A stretch of 64,000 nucleotides of DNA from Mucilaginibacter sp. (GTDB lineage Bacteria > Bacteroidota > Bacteroidia > Sphingobacteriales > Sphingobacteriaceae), in the NCBI GenBank assembly GCA_028288305.1, contig JAQBOA010000015.1, positions 1-64,000 on the forward strand. The letters run 5' to 3'. Made by a program: the position numbers and the translations under genes. Under the pieces are notes generated by a model. That model ran no database searches and was not told the DNA's origin. It saw only the letters and a program-made list of their open reading frames with translations. Every line of letters starts with the position of its first letter. Position 1 is the stretch's first letter. This document shows, one piece after another, positions 27,661 through 37,600 of this stretch.

Positions 27661-28093
27661 TTATCTCTGATAGAAATTTGTCAAGTGATAAGGGACCCGA
27701 ACCTATAATGGTAAATAAAACCAGCAATATTAATGCTGTAATTGACGGCCATACCATTGTATTGATAGGAGATGTAAAAAAACCGGTCAAAAATACCGCT
27801 GCCAGCACAATTGGAATTTGAATAATAGCTGCAAACCGGGTTAATGTACCTAACGTAATTAATATACCGCCAACCATATGGGCAAACGTAACATAGTAAA
27901 CTATAGCCATTAATACTCCTGATGAGATGTATACGGCGTTTTGATTTTCAATTATTTCTTTAAGATAAGTGCTGTTTTCCATAAAAGCGAACCCTTTTAA
28001 GAGTAAAAACACACCGAGCGCTATACGGACAAGATCAAGAAATTTGGGATGATGTCTGTCTCCCCATACTTCAATTTTATGAACCACATTCAT
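27653..28093 (-). CDS. DoxX family membrane protein
   Basis: 146 residues from ATG 28093, chosen because AGGAGG lies 6 bases upstream (28100-28105); the longer ORF from 28153 lacks this. Four membrane helices and the motif DLVRIALGVFLLLKGFAF near the first helix are typical of DoxX-like proteins, linked in some bacteria to quinone- or thiol-related redox processes. The helix-rich C-terminus ends LSEIND. The substrate is unknown. Convergent with the UBP zinc-finger gene. Confidence 0.85.
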   Translation of the reverse strand: MNVVHKIEVWGDRHHPKFLDLVRIALGVFLLLKGFAFMENSTYLKEIIENQNAVYISSGVLMAIVYYVTFAHMVGGILITLGTLTRFAAIIQIPIVLAAVFLTGFFTSPINTMVWPSITALILLVLFTIIGSGPLSLDKFLSEIND

Positions 28094-28099
28094 GAAAAA

Positions 28100-28105
28100 C
28101 CTCCT
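28100..28105 (-). promoter_or_regulatory. Consensus Shine-Dalgarno AGGAGG deciding the DoxX start
   Basis: AAGGAGG followed by a short T-rich spacer and ATG on the minus strand. Such full anti-SD matches are rare in this window. Confidence 0.75.
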
Positions 28106-28236
28106 TTTTAGATTAATTGGTAATCCAAAGAGAAGTGCGGACTGGCCTTCCACTTTGAATTGTAATCATAAAGTTACAATTAAAATAAATGAAAGTCAAT
28201 ACCTTTCAAAGATTTCAACAATAAACAAAGCACCAA

Positions 28237-29088
28237 TTAAAATTTAGTTTCGTTTAACACAGGGTTCTGGCTGGCATTTACCTGGTAAGTATATATCTGG
28301 TAATCCTCACCTACTTCAACTATCCGGTAGCCTTTATAATCGGTACCCCAATTACCACCAGTATGCGAATCAAAAAAATGAGGTAGCTTATCAGTATAGC
28401 GTACACCGTCCAATGAATGATCATGACCATGAAAAGCAGCCTTTACATTTGGATAAGCATGCAATAGCTCTACTGTTTCCGGACAATTTAAAAAGATATT
28501 TACTTCGGTTTTTAACCATTGGACGGGCGCAATATGCAGTATTACAAAAACTATTTTCTTACTTGTAAATTTATCAAGCGAAGCTTTTATAAATGCGTTA
28601 TCTGGGCAAACGTAAACTCCTTTGGTATCTGCTGTATTAGCAAAAACAAAAGCTATATCGCCATGCTCAACAGTAAATTTATCCTCATACCCAAAAACAT
28701 TTTTCCAGATGGCCGCATCAGCAAAATCATGGTTACCGGGTATCGTATAATAGGGAACATCCAGCTTATCAAAATATTTTGATTTTACTTCTGGTAACAA
28801 ATCCGGGCGGTTATGTACCAGGTCGCCGTTGATAATTACCATATCAAGGTGATTCTTAGCATGATCTTCATTCAGCCATTTTACAATATTACCTGCATTT
28901 AATGCAGAATCTGTTCCTTCTTGCCCGTAATGTAGGTCGGATGCAAGTGCAAATCTTAGTTTAACTTTACGCTCGTTATTGCGACTATATTCGTTACTAT
29001 TATTTGCAAATGTATTAATGGCAGGTAATAAGGTAAGACCTGCCATACCAGTTACAGCCGTTGAAATAAATTTTCTGCGATTTGTCAT
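28237..29088 (-). CDS. Calcineurin-like metallophosphoesterase, exported
   Basis: 283 residues. The N-terminus MTNRRKFISTAVTGMAG looks like a Tat-type or Sec signal. Metal-binding motifs follow in order: ASDLHYG, INGDLVHNRPDL, IPGNHDFADA, LHIAPVQW and FHGHDHSLDG, the five blocks of the calcineurin-like dimetal phosphoesterases. Substrates range from phosphomonoesters to cyclic nucleotides and phospholipid head groups. With the GDPD and phosphoesterase genes downstream of SusCD on the same strand, it may belong to the organophosphate scavenging region, though it is separated from the GDPD by a 260-bp repeat-bearing gap. Confidence 0.92.
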   Translation of the reverse strand: MTNRRKFISTAVTGMAGLTLLPAINTFANNSNEYSRNNERKVKLRFALASDLHYGQEGTDSALNAGNIVKWLNEDHAKNHLDMVIINGDLVHNRPDLLPEVKSKYFDKLDVPYYTIPGNHDFADAAIWKNVFGYEDKFTVEHGDIAFVFANTADTKGVYVCPDNAFIKASLDKFTSKKIVFVILHIAPVQWLKTEVNIFLNCPETVELLHAYPNVKAAFHGHDHSLDGVRYTDKLPHFFDSHTGGNWGTDYKGYRIVEVGEDYQIYTYQVNASQNPVLNETKF

Positions 29089-29171
29089 GCACCTTGATAT
29101 TTTTATAAAAGTAAAATTCTATATTAAAAAGACAGTTATAATGAGGTGCTAATCAAATTGTCTCCAACCCC

Positions 29172-29312
29172 AGTTTATTTGGCTAAAGCCTTTAATGCTT
29201 GATTTATCCTTATCAGTCCCATAAATGGGACAGCAATGAATTTTGTTATCATTGCCATTGGCTTCAGCCAACGGATAAAGAGATTTGCAACAAATGTGGC
29301 TTTAGCCAAACT
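29172..29312. repeat. Dyad-rich intergenic repeat (GGCTAAAGCC family)
   Basis: AGTTTATTTGGCTAAAGCC (29172-29190) and GGCTTTAGCCAAACT (29298-29312) form the outer arms. Inner palindromes GTCCCATAAATGGGAC (29216-29231) and TTGGCTTCAGCCAA are nested between them. Confidence 0.75.
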
Positions 29313-29347
29313 ATCGAAAATTTGAATTACGCCCGTTATAATAATGC

Positions 29348-30166
29348 CTACCTTAACCCTTTTTGTTTTAAATAATTAACCAAAGCGGGTGGATTATCTG
29401 TTTGCAGGCCTTTTAAATTTAGAGAAATTGCCTTGTCCCAAACTGCGGGCCCTTCTTTTGCGCTTTGCCCATCTGGCCAAACCGGAAAGCCCAATTTAGT
29501 GGCAAATTCAACCATTTCGTTATTATAATCAGAATAATCCCCATCAAGCACATCAGGATGGTAATCATCTATAAACTTTTTCATAGCTACGGTATCTTTA
29601 ACATTATTAGGCAAACTTAACATTAAAGGCATGGTAGGCATGGTTTTGCGCCAATCTGTAAATTGAGCAGGCTTATTAATATAAACCAGCACATCATTTT
29701 CCATATGAAATTTTTTGAGCATGGTAAAAGTAGCCACTGCATCAGCTTCTTTAAAATCAATATAGATATGAATTTTATGCCTGCAAAGTTTTAATATCTC
29801 GTCAAATTTCGGTATCCGGTAATGAGTGCTGTCGGCTTTATTTTTACTGCTTATTTTTAAGTTTTCAATTTGTTCCAGGGTTAGGTCTTTAACTAAGCCC
29901 TTACCATCAGTCATTCTATTAACGCTTGCGTCGTGCAAGCTAATGAATTGTCCGTCACGGGTTGTGCGCAGATCTATTTCAATATAATCAGCGCCATTTT
30001 TTATTGCCTGTTTGTAGGCCTCAAGTGTATTTTCAGGATATATTGTATGATCGCCCCTGTGCGCAATAACAATAAATGTATGTTTTAATTTGGGGACAGG
30101 ATTAGGCTTATATTCTGTTTGATATAATAGATATAGAAATAAAGTTGTTATGTTTAATAATTGCAT
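29348..30166 (-). CDS. Glycerophosphodiester phosphodiesterase
   Basis: 272 residues, a TIM-barrel GDPD. Catalytic motifs: IAHRGDHTIYPENTLEAY, DYIEIDLRTTRDGQF and SLHDASVNRMTDGKG carry the His-Arg, Glu-Asp and His that bind metal and cleave the phosphodiester. The N-terminus is hydrophobic (LLNITTLFLYLLYQ), so the protein is probably exported. It hydrolyses glycerophosphodiesters such as glycerophosphocholine or glycerophosphoethanolamine to sn-glycerol-3-phosphate and alcohol. It follows the propeller-phosphoesterase by 86 bp on the same strand. Confidence 0.93.
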   Translation of the reverse strand: MQLLNITTLFLYLLYQTEYKPNPVPKLKHTFIVIAHRGDHTIYPENTLEAYKQAIKNGADYIEIDLRTTRDGQFISLHDASVNRMTDGKGLVKDLTLEQIENLKISSKNKADSTHYRIPKFDEILKLCRHKIHIYIDFKEADAVATFTMLKKFHMENDVLVYINKPAQFTDWRKTMPTMPLMLSLPNNVKDTVAMKKFIDDYHPDVLDGDYSDYNNEMVEFATKLGFPVWPDGQSAKEGPAVWDKAISLNLKGLQTDNPPALVNYLKQKGLR

Positions 30167-30252
30167 AATTAGTAAATATTGTGAGTAATTGTGTCAATGA
30201 AATTGAAAGAGATGTTGATGAAACAACCTCTTTAACCTTAATTTAAATTTAG

Positions 30253-32985
30253 TTATTGCTTCTCTGTTTCACCCTTTTCCAGGCGTTTACGGTCTGCGCG
30301 TTCGTGTTCTTCGTCATCCATATCCGGACCCTTTTCAATTTTACGCCAATCAATCGTTTTGTTATATCTTGACATTGCTTTTTCAGGATTAAAAATTCTG
30401 GTATCACTTTTTACAAAAGTATAAGGTGTATAATCAGGTTTATCGGTAAAAAAATCAATCAATAAAGTCCCGGTTGCATCATATTGGTTTACATACGGCA
30501 CATCCAAAATATTATAAATGGTTTTAAGGATCGCCCCAAAGTTTGCATGAGTATGGCTTACGTAACCTTTTTTTATATAAGGCCCTGCCATCATTAAAAT
30601 AGAACGGTGAGCATCAATATGGTCTACACCACCCTGAGGGTCGTCTTCAGTAATGATCACCAGCATGTTTTTCCAATATTTTGTACGGGACAAAAAATGC
30701 AATATCCGGCCAACGGCCAAATCATTATCTGCCATGTATGATTGCCTGTAAGGATACCCATCCTTTGGCCTTACATCGGCACCGTGATCATTAGGTACCT
30801 GCATGGTGATCAATGATGGCATTTTCTCTTTCCCTTTTATCCATTTTTTGGTAAACTCACCTTCAAACTGGTCCATCCTGAACTGGTCGGGAATGTTTGT
30901 ATTAAAGCCAGCATAATTATGGCTGGTACGACTAAACAAAGCTTTTTGCATAGGAACCATAACAACATGGCCTGATCCTGTTGCGGTATCCGTCCAGATT
31001 TCGCGGTTATGAGCAGTTTCGTTTCCCTCGCCAAAATTGTAAAAATCAATATGTTTACGATCTAATGCCTCCCATAAGCCTCCCCTTTCGGCATAGTCCT
31101 CCGGATCCATGCTACCAGTTGATCCCGGAAAACGGCGGCCCGGTGCATCCGAAAATATATTAGCGGTTTTACTAACATTGGAGTTCGCTTCCACCCATTC
31201 ATTAGGAATAACACCAAGCATCCAGTGGTGACCATGAATAGATGCATCACTATCGCAATAATAATCATCCGAAAATGCAAACTGTTGGGCAGCCTTCAGA
31301 TGGTTTGGCGATACTTTAAGACCAGGAAATTTCACCCTTAACGCATCAGGCAGGGTATATTCGCAATTTACTCCAAACCTGGCCAGCGTACTATCGCCAA
31401 CAGCTTGTTTAAGCTGTCCTAACACCTCATCGTAGGTTCTGTTTTCTTTTGTAATGTAAACTATATACTTTATAGGTGTCGGTGTTAAACCGGGTAACGC
31501 AGGTAATGGATTTTTAGCATCGGCTGTAATGGTTTTACTTATAAAAGTATTACCAATAACCTGCCTGGTGTATTGTGCTAGTCTTTCGGCATCAGGTACC
31601 GGGAGTTTTTGAAACAGACCTAATTGTATATCACCAATATAGGTTCCCTGCGGCGGCTTTACAAATCCCTTACCACCATTTGGGCCGGCACCAAGCCCTC
31701 TGCATGAGGTTATGTACAATTCCTTTTCATCAGCAGATAACCGCACCCTTGACGGCCCCCATCCTGTTGGAATTAATCCTTTCGTTGTTTTGGTAGGAAC
31801 ATCGATAACAGCCACGGAGTTAAAGCCCAGCAGCGCAACATAAAGTGTTTTTTCGTCCTTGCTTAAACAAATGCCAAAAGGCAATAATCCACGGTATCCA
31901 TCAATCCTTTTATCAGCTGTTATCGGTATTTCTCCTAACAGTTGATTGTTTTTATAATCGATGATGGTGACATTATCATTGGTGGCGTTTGTAACATAAG
32001 CAAATTGATTACCCACAGCAATTGAATTTGGGCTCGCGCCGCCAACAACTTCAGCGCCTTCAATCATCTGGCCTATCTGATAGCCGGTTTTAAATTTACT
32101 AATGATATTATTGGTTGCCAGATCGATGGTAAATACACTCATTGCTTCGGGTGATAAAGGGCTGCCAACGCCAGGTATCTCCCGGCCTTCAACAACAGTT
32201 CCTTCTATGGATTCCTTTGAATTATCTCCATAAGGGTGACGGGTAATCATTATAGAGTCAACATTTTTTTGAGTTGTCCCTTTAATTAAAGGATAGGAGT
32301 ACATACCCACATTAGCAACAAATGCTGTTTTTTTATCAGGACTAAGCGCTAAACCAAATGGCTGTCTGCCTGCAGGTATTGAAGCTGTGATTTTTTTAGT
32401 AGTTAAATCAATCCGAACTAACCGGAAATTCCCCCTGTCTAATACTAAAAGTTCATTATTAGTTTCATTTAACAGTAAATCAGAAGTAAAACTATCCTGG
32501 TAATCTTTTCCATTTACACCACCATTTAATGTCAAAGAATCAATGCGCTGCAATTTTTCTGTATCATATATAATGATCGATCCGTTATCTCCTCCGCTCA
32601 GGTATACTGTTTTTGAGTCTGATGCAAAGGCAACACCTAAAAATGAACCTTCCTTTAAGGGTGAAACAATTTTTTTGTCATATGATGGTATCCTGATTGC
32701 ATCCATTGATGACAAATCAATCAGTGTAATTACACCATCATGCAGGGTAATAGCCTTTTTACCATCAGGTGATATGGACAAACCAAAAGGATCATGGGTA
32801 ATACGTACAAATTTACCTGCCGGCCTAACAAAACGCCCGCTTGGCAATACAGATACACCCTGCTGATCTATTTTGCAATATTGATTTACACCAGGGACTT
32901 CTAAAATGTCAACCTGTTTTTGTGCGAATACGCATAGCGCCATATTTAGGCATAACCATGTGGACAAAAGGAATTTATTGCTCAT
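30253..32985 (-). CDS. YVTN beta-propeller fused to phosphoesterase domain, secreted
   Basis: 910 residues with a signal peptide (about 1-21). Residues ~45-460 form a seven-bladed-like YVTN propeller: repeats such as PFGLSISPDGKKAI, PFGLALSPDKKTAFVANV, PFGICLSKDEKTLYVAL. Residues ~495-880 form a phosphoesterase of the PF04185 type (IVYITKENRTYDEVLGQ, SDASIHGHHWMLG, ITEDDPQGGVDHIDAHRS), related to phospholipase C and acid phosphatases. Such fusions are known in Bacteroidota but not characterised. It lies directly after SusD and may process phosphorylated molecules caught at the cell surface. Confidence 0.92.
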   Translation of the reverse strand: MSNKFLLSTWLCLNMALCVFAQKQVDILEVPGVNQYCKIDQQGVSVLPSGRFVRPAGKFVRITHDPFGLSISPDGKKAITLHDGVITLIDLSSMDAIRIPSYDKKIVSPLKEGSFLGVAFASDSKTVYLSGGDNGSIIIYDTEKLQRIDSLTLNGGVNGKDYQDSFTSDLLLNETNNELLVLDRGNFRLVRIDLTTKKITASIPAGRQPFGLALSPDKKTAFVANVGMYSYPLIKGTTQKNVDSIMITRHPYGDNSKESIEGTVVEGREIPGVGSPLSPEAMSVFTIDLATNNIISKFKTGYQIGQMIEGAEVVGGASPNSIAVGNQFAYVTNATNDNVTIIDYKNNQLLGEIPITADKRIDGYRGLLPFGICLSKDEKTLYVALLGFNSVAVIDVPTKTTKGLIPTGWGPSRVRLSADEKELYITSCRGLGAGPNGGKGFVKPPQGTYIGDIQLGLFQKLPVPDAERLAQYTRQVIGNTFISKTITADAKNPLPALPGLTPTPIKYIVYITKENRTYDEVLGQLKQAVGDSTLARFGVNCEYTLPDALRVKFPGLKVSPNHLKAAQQFAFSDDYYCDSDASIHGHHWMLGVIPNEWVEANSNVSKTANIFSDAPGRRFPGSTGSMDPEDYAERGGLWEALDRKHIDFYNFGEGNETAHNREIWTDTATGSGHVVMVPMQKALFSRTSHNYAGFNTNIPDQFRMDQFEGEFTKKWIKGKEKMPSLITMQVPNDHGADVRPKDGYPYRQSYMADNDLAVGRILHFLSRTKYWKNMLVIITEDDPQGGVDHIDAHRSILMMAGPYIKKGYVSHTHANFGAILKTIYNILDVPYVNQYDATGTLLIDFFTDKPDYTPYTFVKSDTRIFNPEKAMSRYNKTIDWRKIEKGPDMDDEEHERADRKRLEKGETEKQ

Positions 32986-33008
32986 GTTTATTATTAAAAT
33001 ATTTTATG

Positions 33009-33016
33009 CAAAAGTA
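33009..33016 (-). promoter_or_regulatory. -7 element TACTTTTG of the propeller-phosphoesterase gene
   Basis: Exact TAnnTTTG match on the minus strand, 24 bp before the start codon and immediately downstream of the terminator hairpin. No clear -33 TTG visible. Confidence 0.45.
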
Positions 33017-33040
33017 AAGGCGGGATATTACCCCGCCTTT
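33016..33040 (-). terminator. Hairpin between SusD and the phosphoesterase gene
   Basis: AAAGGCGGG (33016-33024) and CCCGCCTTT (33032-33040) form a 9-bp stem 40 bp after the SusD stop. The following T tract on the minus strand is interrupted (TTTACTTTTG), so termination may be partial. Confidence 0.65.
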
Positions 33041-33079
33041 ATTAGAAATTAATTTATTCTTTGTGAATCATTAAAAAGT

Positions 33080-34660
33080 TTATTTCAAAAGCCACATAAC
33101 TCCATTTATATCATCATTGCCACCAAATTGGCTGGTCAACGCAGCATTATAATTAGCTGTATTAGCCGTACGTTCAGACGATGGATATTGGAAACGCAAA
33201 GCAATACGCTGTCCGTTACCTGTACCCGGACCGGTTGTAAAGTTCGGAACACCTGTTCTGCGCCAGGTAAAGTATGACTCTAAACCTGAATGACGGAACA
33301 ATGCCAGGTACTTTTGTTGTAAAATCTCAGTTAAACCCGTTGCACCAGGTGCATATTGTATTGCCGGCTGAGCGTAATAAGTAGCAAAGTTAGTATTTAT
33401 AGTATATGTATCATAACTTGCCGGGCTTGCAGTGCTGGTAGAACCTGGACGGTAAAAATATGCAGTAAATGAACCTGTTGTTGGTATTCCATAGAAAGCC
33501 ATTGAGGCCTGGATACCTGCAATATAATAAGTTTCGGCGTTACCAGGTGCCCAACCGCGATTAATACCTTCCGCAATATTGAACATCAATTCAGGATAAC
33601 CAATTTGTACGCTTGGCTCACCGGTATAAGTAGAATAATAGCGATGACGGCTGATGAATGAATAAAGTTGCGCATTTGCATTACTATACATTATACCAAG
33701 ATCCAAACCTGGATCTGCACCCACAAATGATGAAAATGCAGTTGGACTTTGCCCTTTTGTATCTACAAAATAACGAGCAGGTTCAGCTGTTACATAAACG
33801 CGCGGATCCTGGAATGAAGTTAACAAACTGATATAAGTTTGTGATGAATTTTGCCTTGAACCATTTTGGCCGAAATTGTCCGGAGTTTGAGGATAATAGT
33901 TAGTTGGACTAACAAATACATATTGCATATTATCCGCAGAACTTGCCATTAAAGGGTATTTTGTAGGATTACCTACAATGCTTGCAAATTGAGTTGGAAT
34001 ATTCATGTCTGGATCTGTTGTTGCTTTTTTGCTCAATTCCAATAGTAACCTGATCCGGTAGGTATTTATTACTTTTTGCCATTGTGTTAAATCACCTCCA
34101 AAAAATATATCGCCAGTTAAAGAATTACCACCAGCGGCTATCAATGTACTCAAATCAGCATTAGCACTTTCTAACCAGGCTAATGATTGGTTCATCACTA
34201 CTTTTTGGCTGTCATAAGCCGGTTTTAAATTTGCAAGTCCCTGTAAAGCTTGGGTCATTGGGATATCCCCTTCTTCCAGGCTCATTTTACTAAATAAGTA
34301 GGCCCTGAAAAACTTTCCGATGGCGCTGTATGGATTAACTGCAGGTGAGCCCGCTTTTAGCGCCTGTTGCTCCATTAATGTTACGTTTTTAAGGGTGGTA
34401 TAATAATTATCCCCCGAACCAAAATTATATTGGTTGTTACCATAATAATTGTAGTTATAAATATAGTACTGGTCATATATTTCTGGTGAATTATCCGGAA
34501 AATCAACAATGTTATTTAATACTCCATTTAATAATAAGGAGGCAGGAACGCTTGTTGGCACGTTATTATTTACAGAATCAGCCAGAAATGTTTTTTTACA
34601 ACTGCTCACTATCATTACCAATAGTATCGGTAATAAATAATTTTTTAATAGTTTTTTCAT
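33080..34660 (-). CDS. SusD/RagB family outer-membrane lipoprotein
   Basis: 526 residues from the ATG at 34660, with lipobox VSSC (Cys21). The sequence belongs to the SusD-like type with SusD_N/TPR-like helices (e.g. AIGKFFRAYLFSKMSLEEGDIPM, QKVVMNQSLAWLESANADL) and a C-terminal YLALFRHSGLESYFTWRRTG stretch typical of the family. SusD proteins cap the SusC porin-like receptor and bind ligand at the surface. Here no glycosidase is nearby; the surrounding phosphoesterases and phosphonate enzymes suggest a phosphorus-containing ligand, which is inference. Confidence 0.95.
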   Translation of the reverse strand: MKKLLKNYLLPILLVMIVSSCKKTFLADSVNNNVPTSVPASLLLNGVLNNIVDFPDNSPEIYDQYYIYNYNYYGNNQYNFGSGDNYYTTLKNVTLMEQQALKAGSPAVNPYSAIGKFFRAYLFSKMSLEEGDIPMTQALQGLANLKPAYDSQKVVMNQSLAWLESANADLSTLIAAGGNSLTGDIFFGGDLTQWQKVINTYRIRLLLELSKKATTDPDMNIPTQFASIVGNPTKYPLMASSADNMQYVFVSPTNYYPQTPDNFGQNGSRQNSSQTYISLLTSFQDPRVYVTAEPARYFVDTKGQSPTAFSSFVGADPGLDLGIMYSNANAQLYSFISRHRYYSTYTGEPSVQIGYPELMFNIAEGINRGWAPGNAETYYIAGIQASMAFYGIPTTGSFTAYFYRPGSTSTASPASYDTYTINTNFATYYAQPAIQYAPGATGLTEILQQKYLALFRHSGLESYFTWRRTGVPNFTTGPGTGNGQRIALRFQYPSSERTANTANYNAALTSQFGGNDDINGVMWLLK

Positions 34661-34679
34661 AATCATTATCCTATTTAAA

Positions 34680-37600
34680 TTAGAATGAAAGTTTAATGTT
34701 TAAGCCATAGCTGCGTACCGACGGTGATTGCAAGCCTGTACTGGCTGTTGTTGAGTTAGCATATTGATCCAGGTCCACATCTTTAAACTCAGGGTTTTTG
34801 TAGAAGTACAATAAGTTACGACCGTAAATAGAGGCTGAAGCTTTCGATATAAAAGAATGTTGCAACCAGCTTTTAGGAAAATCGTAGTTAAGCGTTACTT
34901 CACGCAGCTTAGCGTATGTTTTGCTCATTAAGTTAGCCTCAGTAACGTTATAGTATTCGCTGGCATATTCCTGTACAAAAACTTTTGTAGTATTTGGAGC
35001 ATATTGAAACGCACCATAATTAAGTACTTTGCCAGTATTTGAATCATAATTTGGTGCAACACCATTTGATATTACAACACCCGGGGCTACATAGCTACCA
35101 GTATAACCTGGATTCGGGGTTATACCATTAAGAGGGAAGTTTTTCCAATCCTGGTAACGTGCGGCACCCAAAGCGCCTTCTGCAGTTATTGCGTTACTAC
35201 CACCACGTACAGTTTTATTATGTACATAATCTGAAGTTACACCACCCACTGAACCATCAAACTGGAAGCCCAAACTTAAGCTTTTGTAATGAACCTTATT
35301 ATAAAATGACCAGGTAAAATCAGGGCTGATATGACCTAAGTTTTGTGGAACAGGGTTTACCAATGCTTCACCGTTTGAACCATAGATTATGGTGCCTTGT
35401 GGTGTCCTTACAAATGCTGACCCGTATAATAAATCAGTACGTGTACCTACGTGGTAATATGTGTTGTAAGTTGTTTGTCCCGGTGGCAGTTCTAAGTAAG
35501 TCTGTTTATAAGTGGACAAGTTGACCAAAACATCCCATCCAAAGCCACCAAGGTCTTTAATTGGTGTTCCGGTTAATGACAGTTCGTAACCTGTAGTTTT
35601 GGTTTTAAGGGCGTTTATATACTCAATATTGTAGCCTGTGGCGGTGGAAATAGAATTTGCTAAAATTTGAGGACCGTCAATATATTGAAAAGCGGTTCCA
35701 CTTAAACCTAAACGGTTTTGAAGGAATTTTATATCAAAGCCTTCTTCATAGTTAACACGGACAGCAGTAACAATACCGGGTGCATACAGATTGTCTGTAC
35801 CATAGCCAGCGGTTTGGCTATTGTAAGGTTTTGCTATATTATAACTGGTATTAAGACTATAATTCGGACCGTTGTAAGGTGAATTATAGGCTGTACCGTA
35901 ACCCAATGGATTATTAAATAATGATGGCCCTGTACTTCCGCCAAATGCTGTAATAGTACTAAATGGCGCTGGTCCTATAGTTGGACTGGTAGCGTCACCA
36001 CGAATACTTGCATAAGAGAACCTTGCTTTAAGGAAGGAAATAAATTCAGGCAGCTTAATATAGTCAGAAATTACAGTGGCCACTGACGCGCTTGGATATA
36101 AATAAGTAGTTGGCTGTTGAAATGCTGATGAATACTCATTACGTATAGTACCTGATAAAGTGGCATATTTTCCAAAAGAAGCATCTAATGATGCAAATTC
36201 ACTTAACTGTAACTGTGCAGAGTTAAAGCTGGTTGCTTGTATTGCATTTTTTGAGTTACTGAAAGCATATACACCTGGCACGTTTAAGTAGTCTGTGGAT
36301 ACCCAGCTTGAATTATATTTAAAGCTGCGTAAATTGCTACCAACCAAACCTGATAAGTTTAAAAATTTAGCAACGGTATAATTGTAATTTAAAGTCAACA
36401 AGGTATTGTTGTCAAACAAATTACGACGGTCTTCGCGGTAATCCCCCTGGTTCCCTTCGCGTCCATATGGGTGGGCAGAGAATGGCATATTTTCCGTGCG
36501 TAATAAATCATAGGTATTAACCTGATTTTTTAAACTAACATTTAAATTATTATCAAGTTTATAGTTAGCGGAAAGATAACCGTAAATATCATTTTTATAA
36601 TGTGCACGTGTCCAAACTGATGTAAGGAAATATGGATTATGGTAACGGGTATATTCTTCAAATTGTGAAGCAATGCCTACTTTACCCGGCTGCCATATGG
36701 CTTTAATATCTGGCGAGTTAACACTCCAGTCAGCGCCGGTCCATATAGCCATGTTATATATTATACTATTCGGCCCGTATTGAACATCCGGAAAATCATC
36801 TGTACTCTGCCTGTTAAAATCGAAACTTGCTTCAAGCTTTAAACGTGGATTAGGCGTAAAAGAAGCATAAACATTAGCATTAGCTATATCAAGGTATTGT
36901 GAAGGAATATAGCTTTGCTGGTGCTCTTGTGAAGCTGAAAACCTGATGTTATAATTATCGCCATTTGCGGTTAATGCAACGTTATTATTGGTTTGATAAC
37001 CTGTTTGTAAAAAGTTTGCTAAGTTGTTAGCGCCACGGGCTACCCATGGTGTACCCTGGCGAACACCGTTAACAACAGGGCTATCATATTGAGGGATTAA
37101 CTGACCGGCAAAATAAGGGCCCCAAACATCGTAATCACTATCTACACCGCCTGGTGCACCACCTCTACCGTCAACAAACTGATAATAAGTATTTTCACCC
37201 GGTCCAAAGGAGTTCTGTATACGTGGGAAAGCTACAAAACCTTTGTTAATAACAGTACTGCTGTTTATGTCAACCGTTAACCCTTTTTTGTTTTTATCAC
37301 CTTTTTTAGTAGTGATTAGTATGGCACCGAATTGAGCACGGCTACCATATAAAGCTGCCGCGGCAGGACCCTTTAATACGGTATAAGTTTCAATATCATC
37401 CGGACTCAGATCAAACGTATCAGAGTTGAAAGGTATACCATCTACAACGTACAAAGAAACGGTATTACCGCGTATCGTTACGTTTGGAACGCCTAAAATT
37501 TCGGATGTAGCGCCAACTTGCAAACCTGCTACTTTACCAATTAAACCATTAATTGGGTTAGGATCGCGAGCGGTTGTCAAATCCTCGCCATTTACTGTTT

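Noticed and set aside
27606..27821. Plus-strand 71-residue ORF
   Set aside because: It is antisense to the DoxX gene, which has membrane helices and a strong ribosome-binding site.
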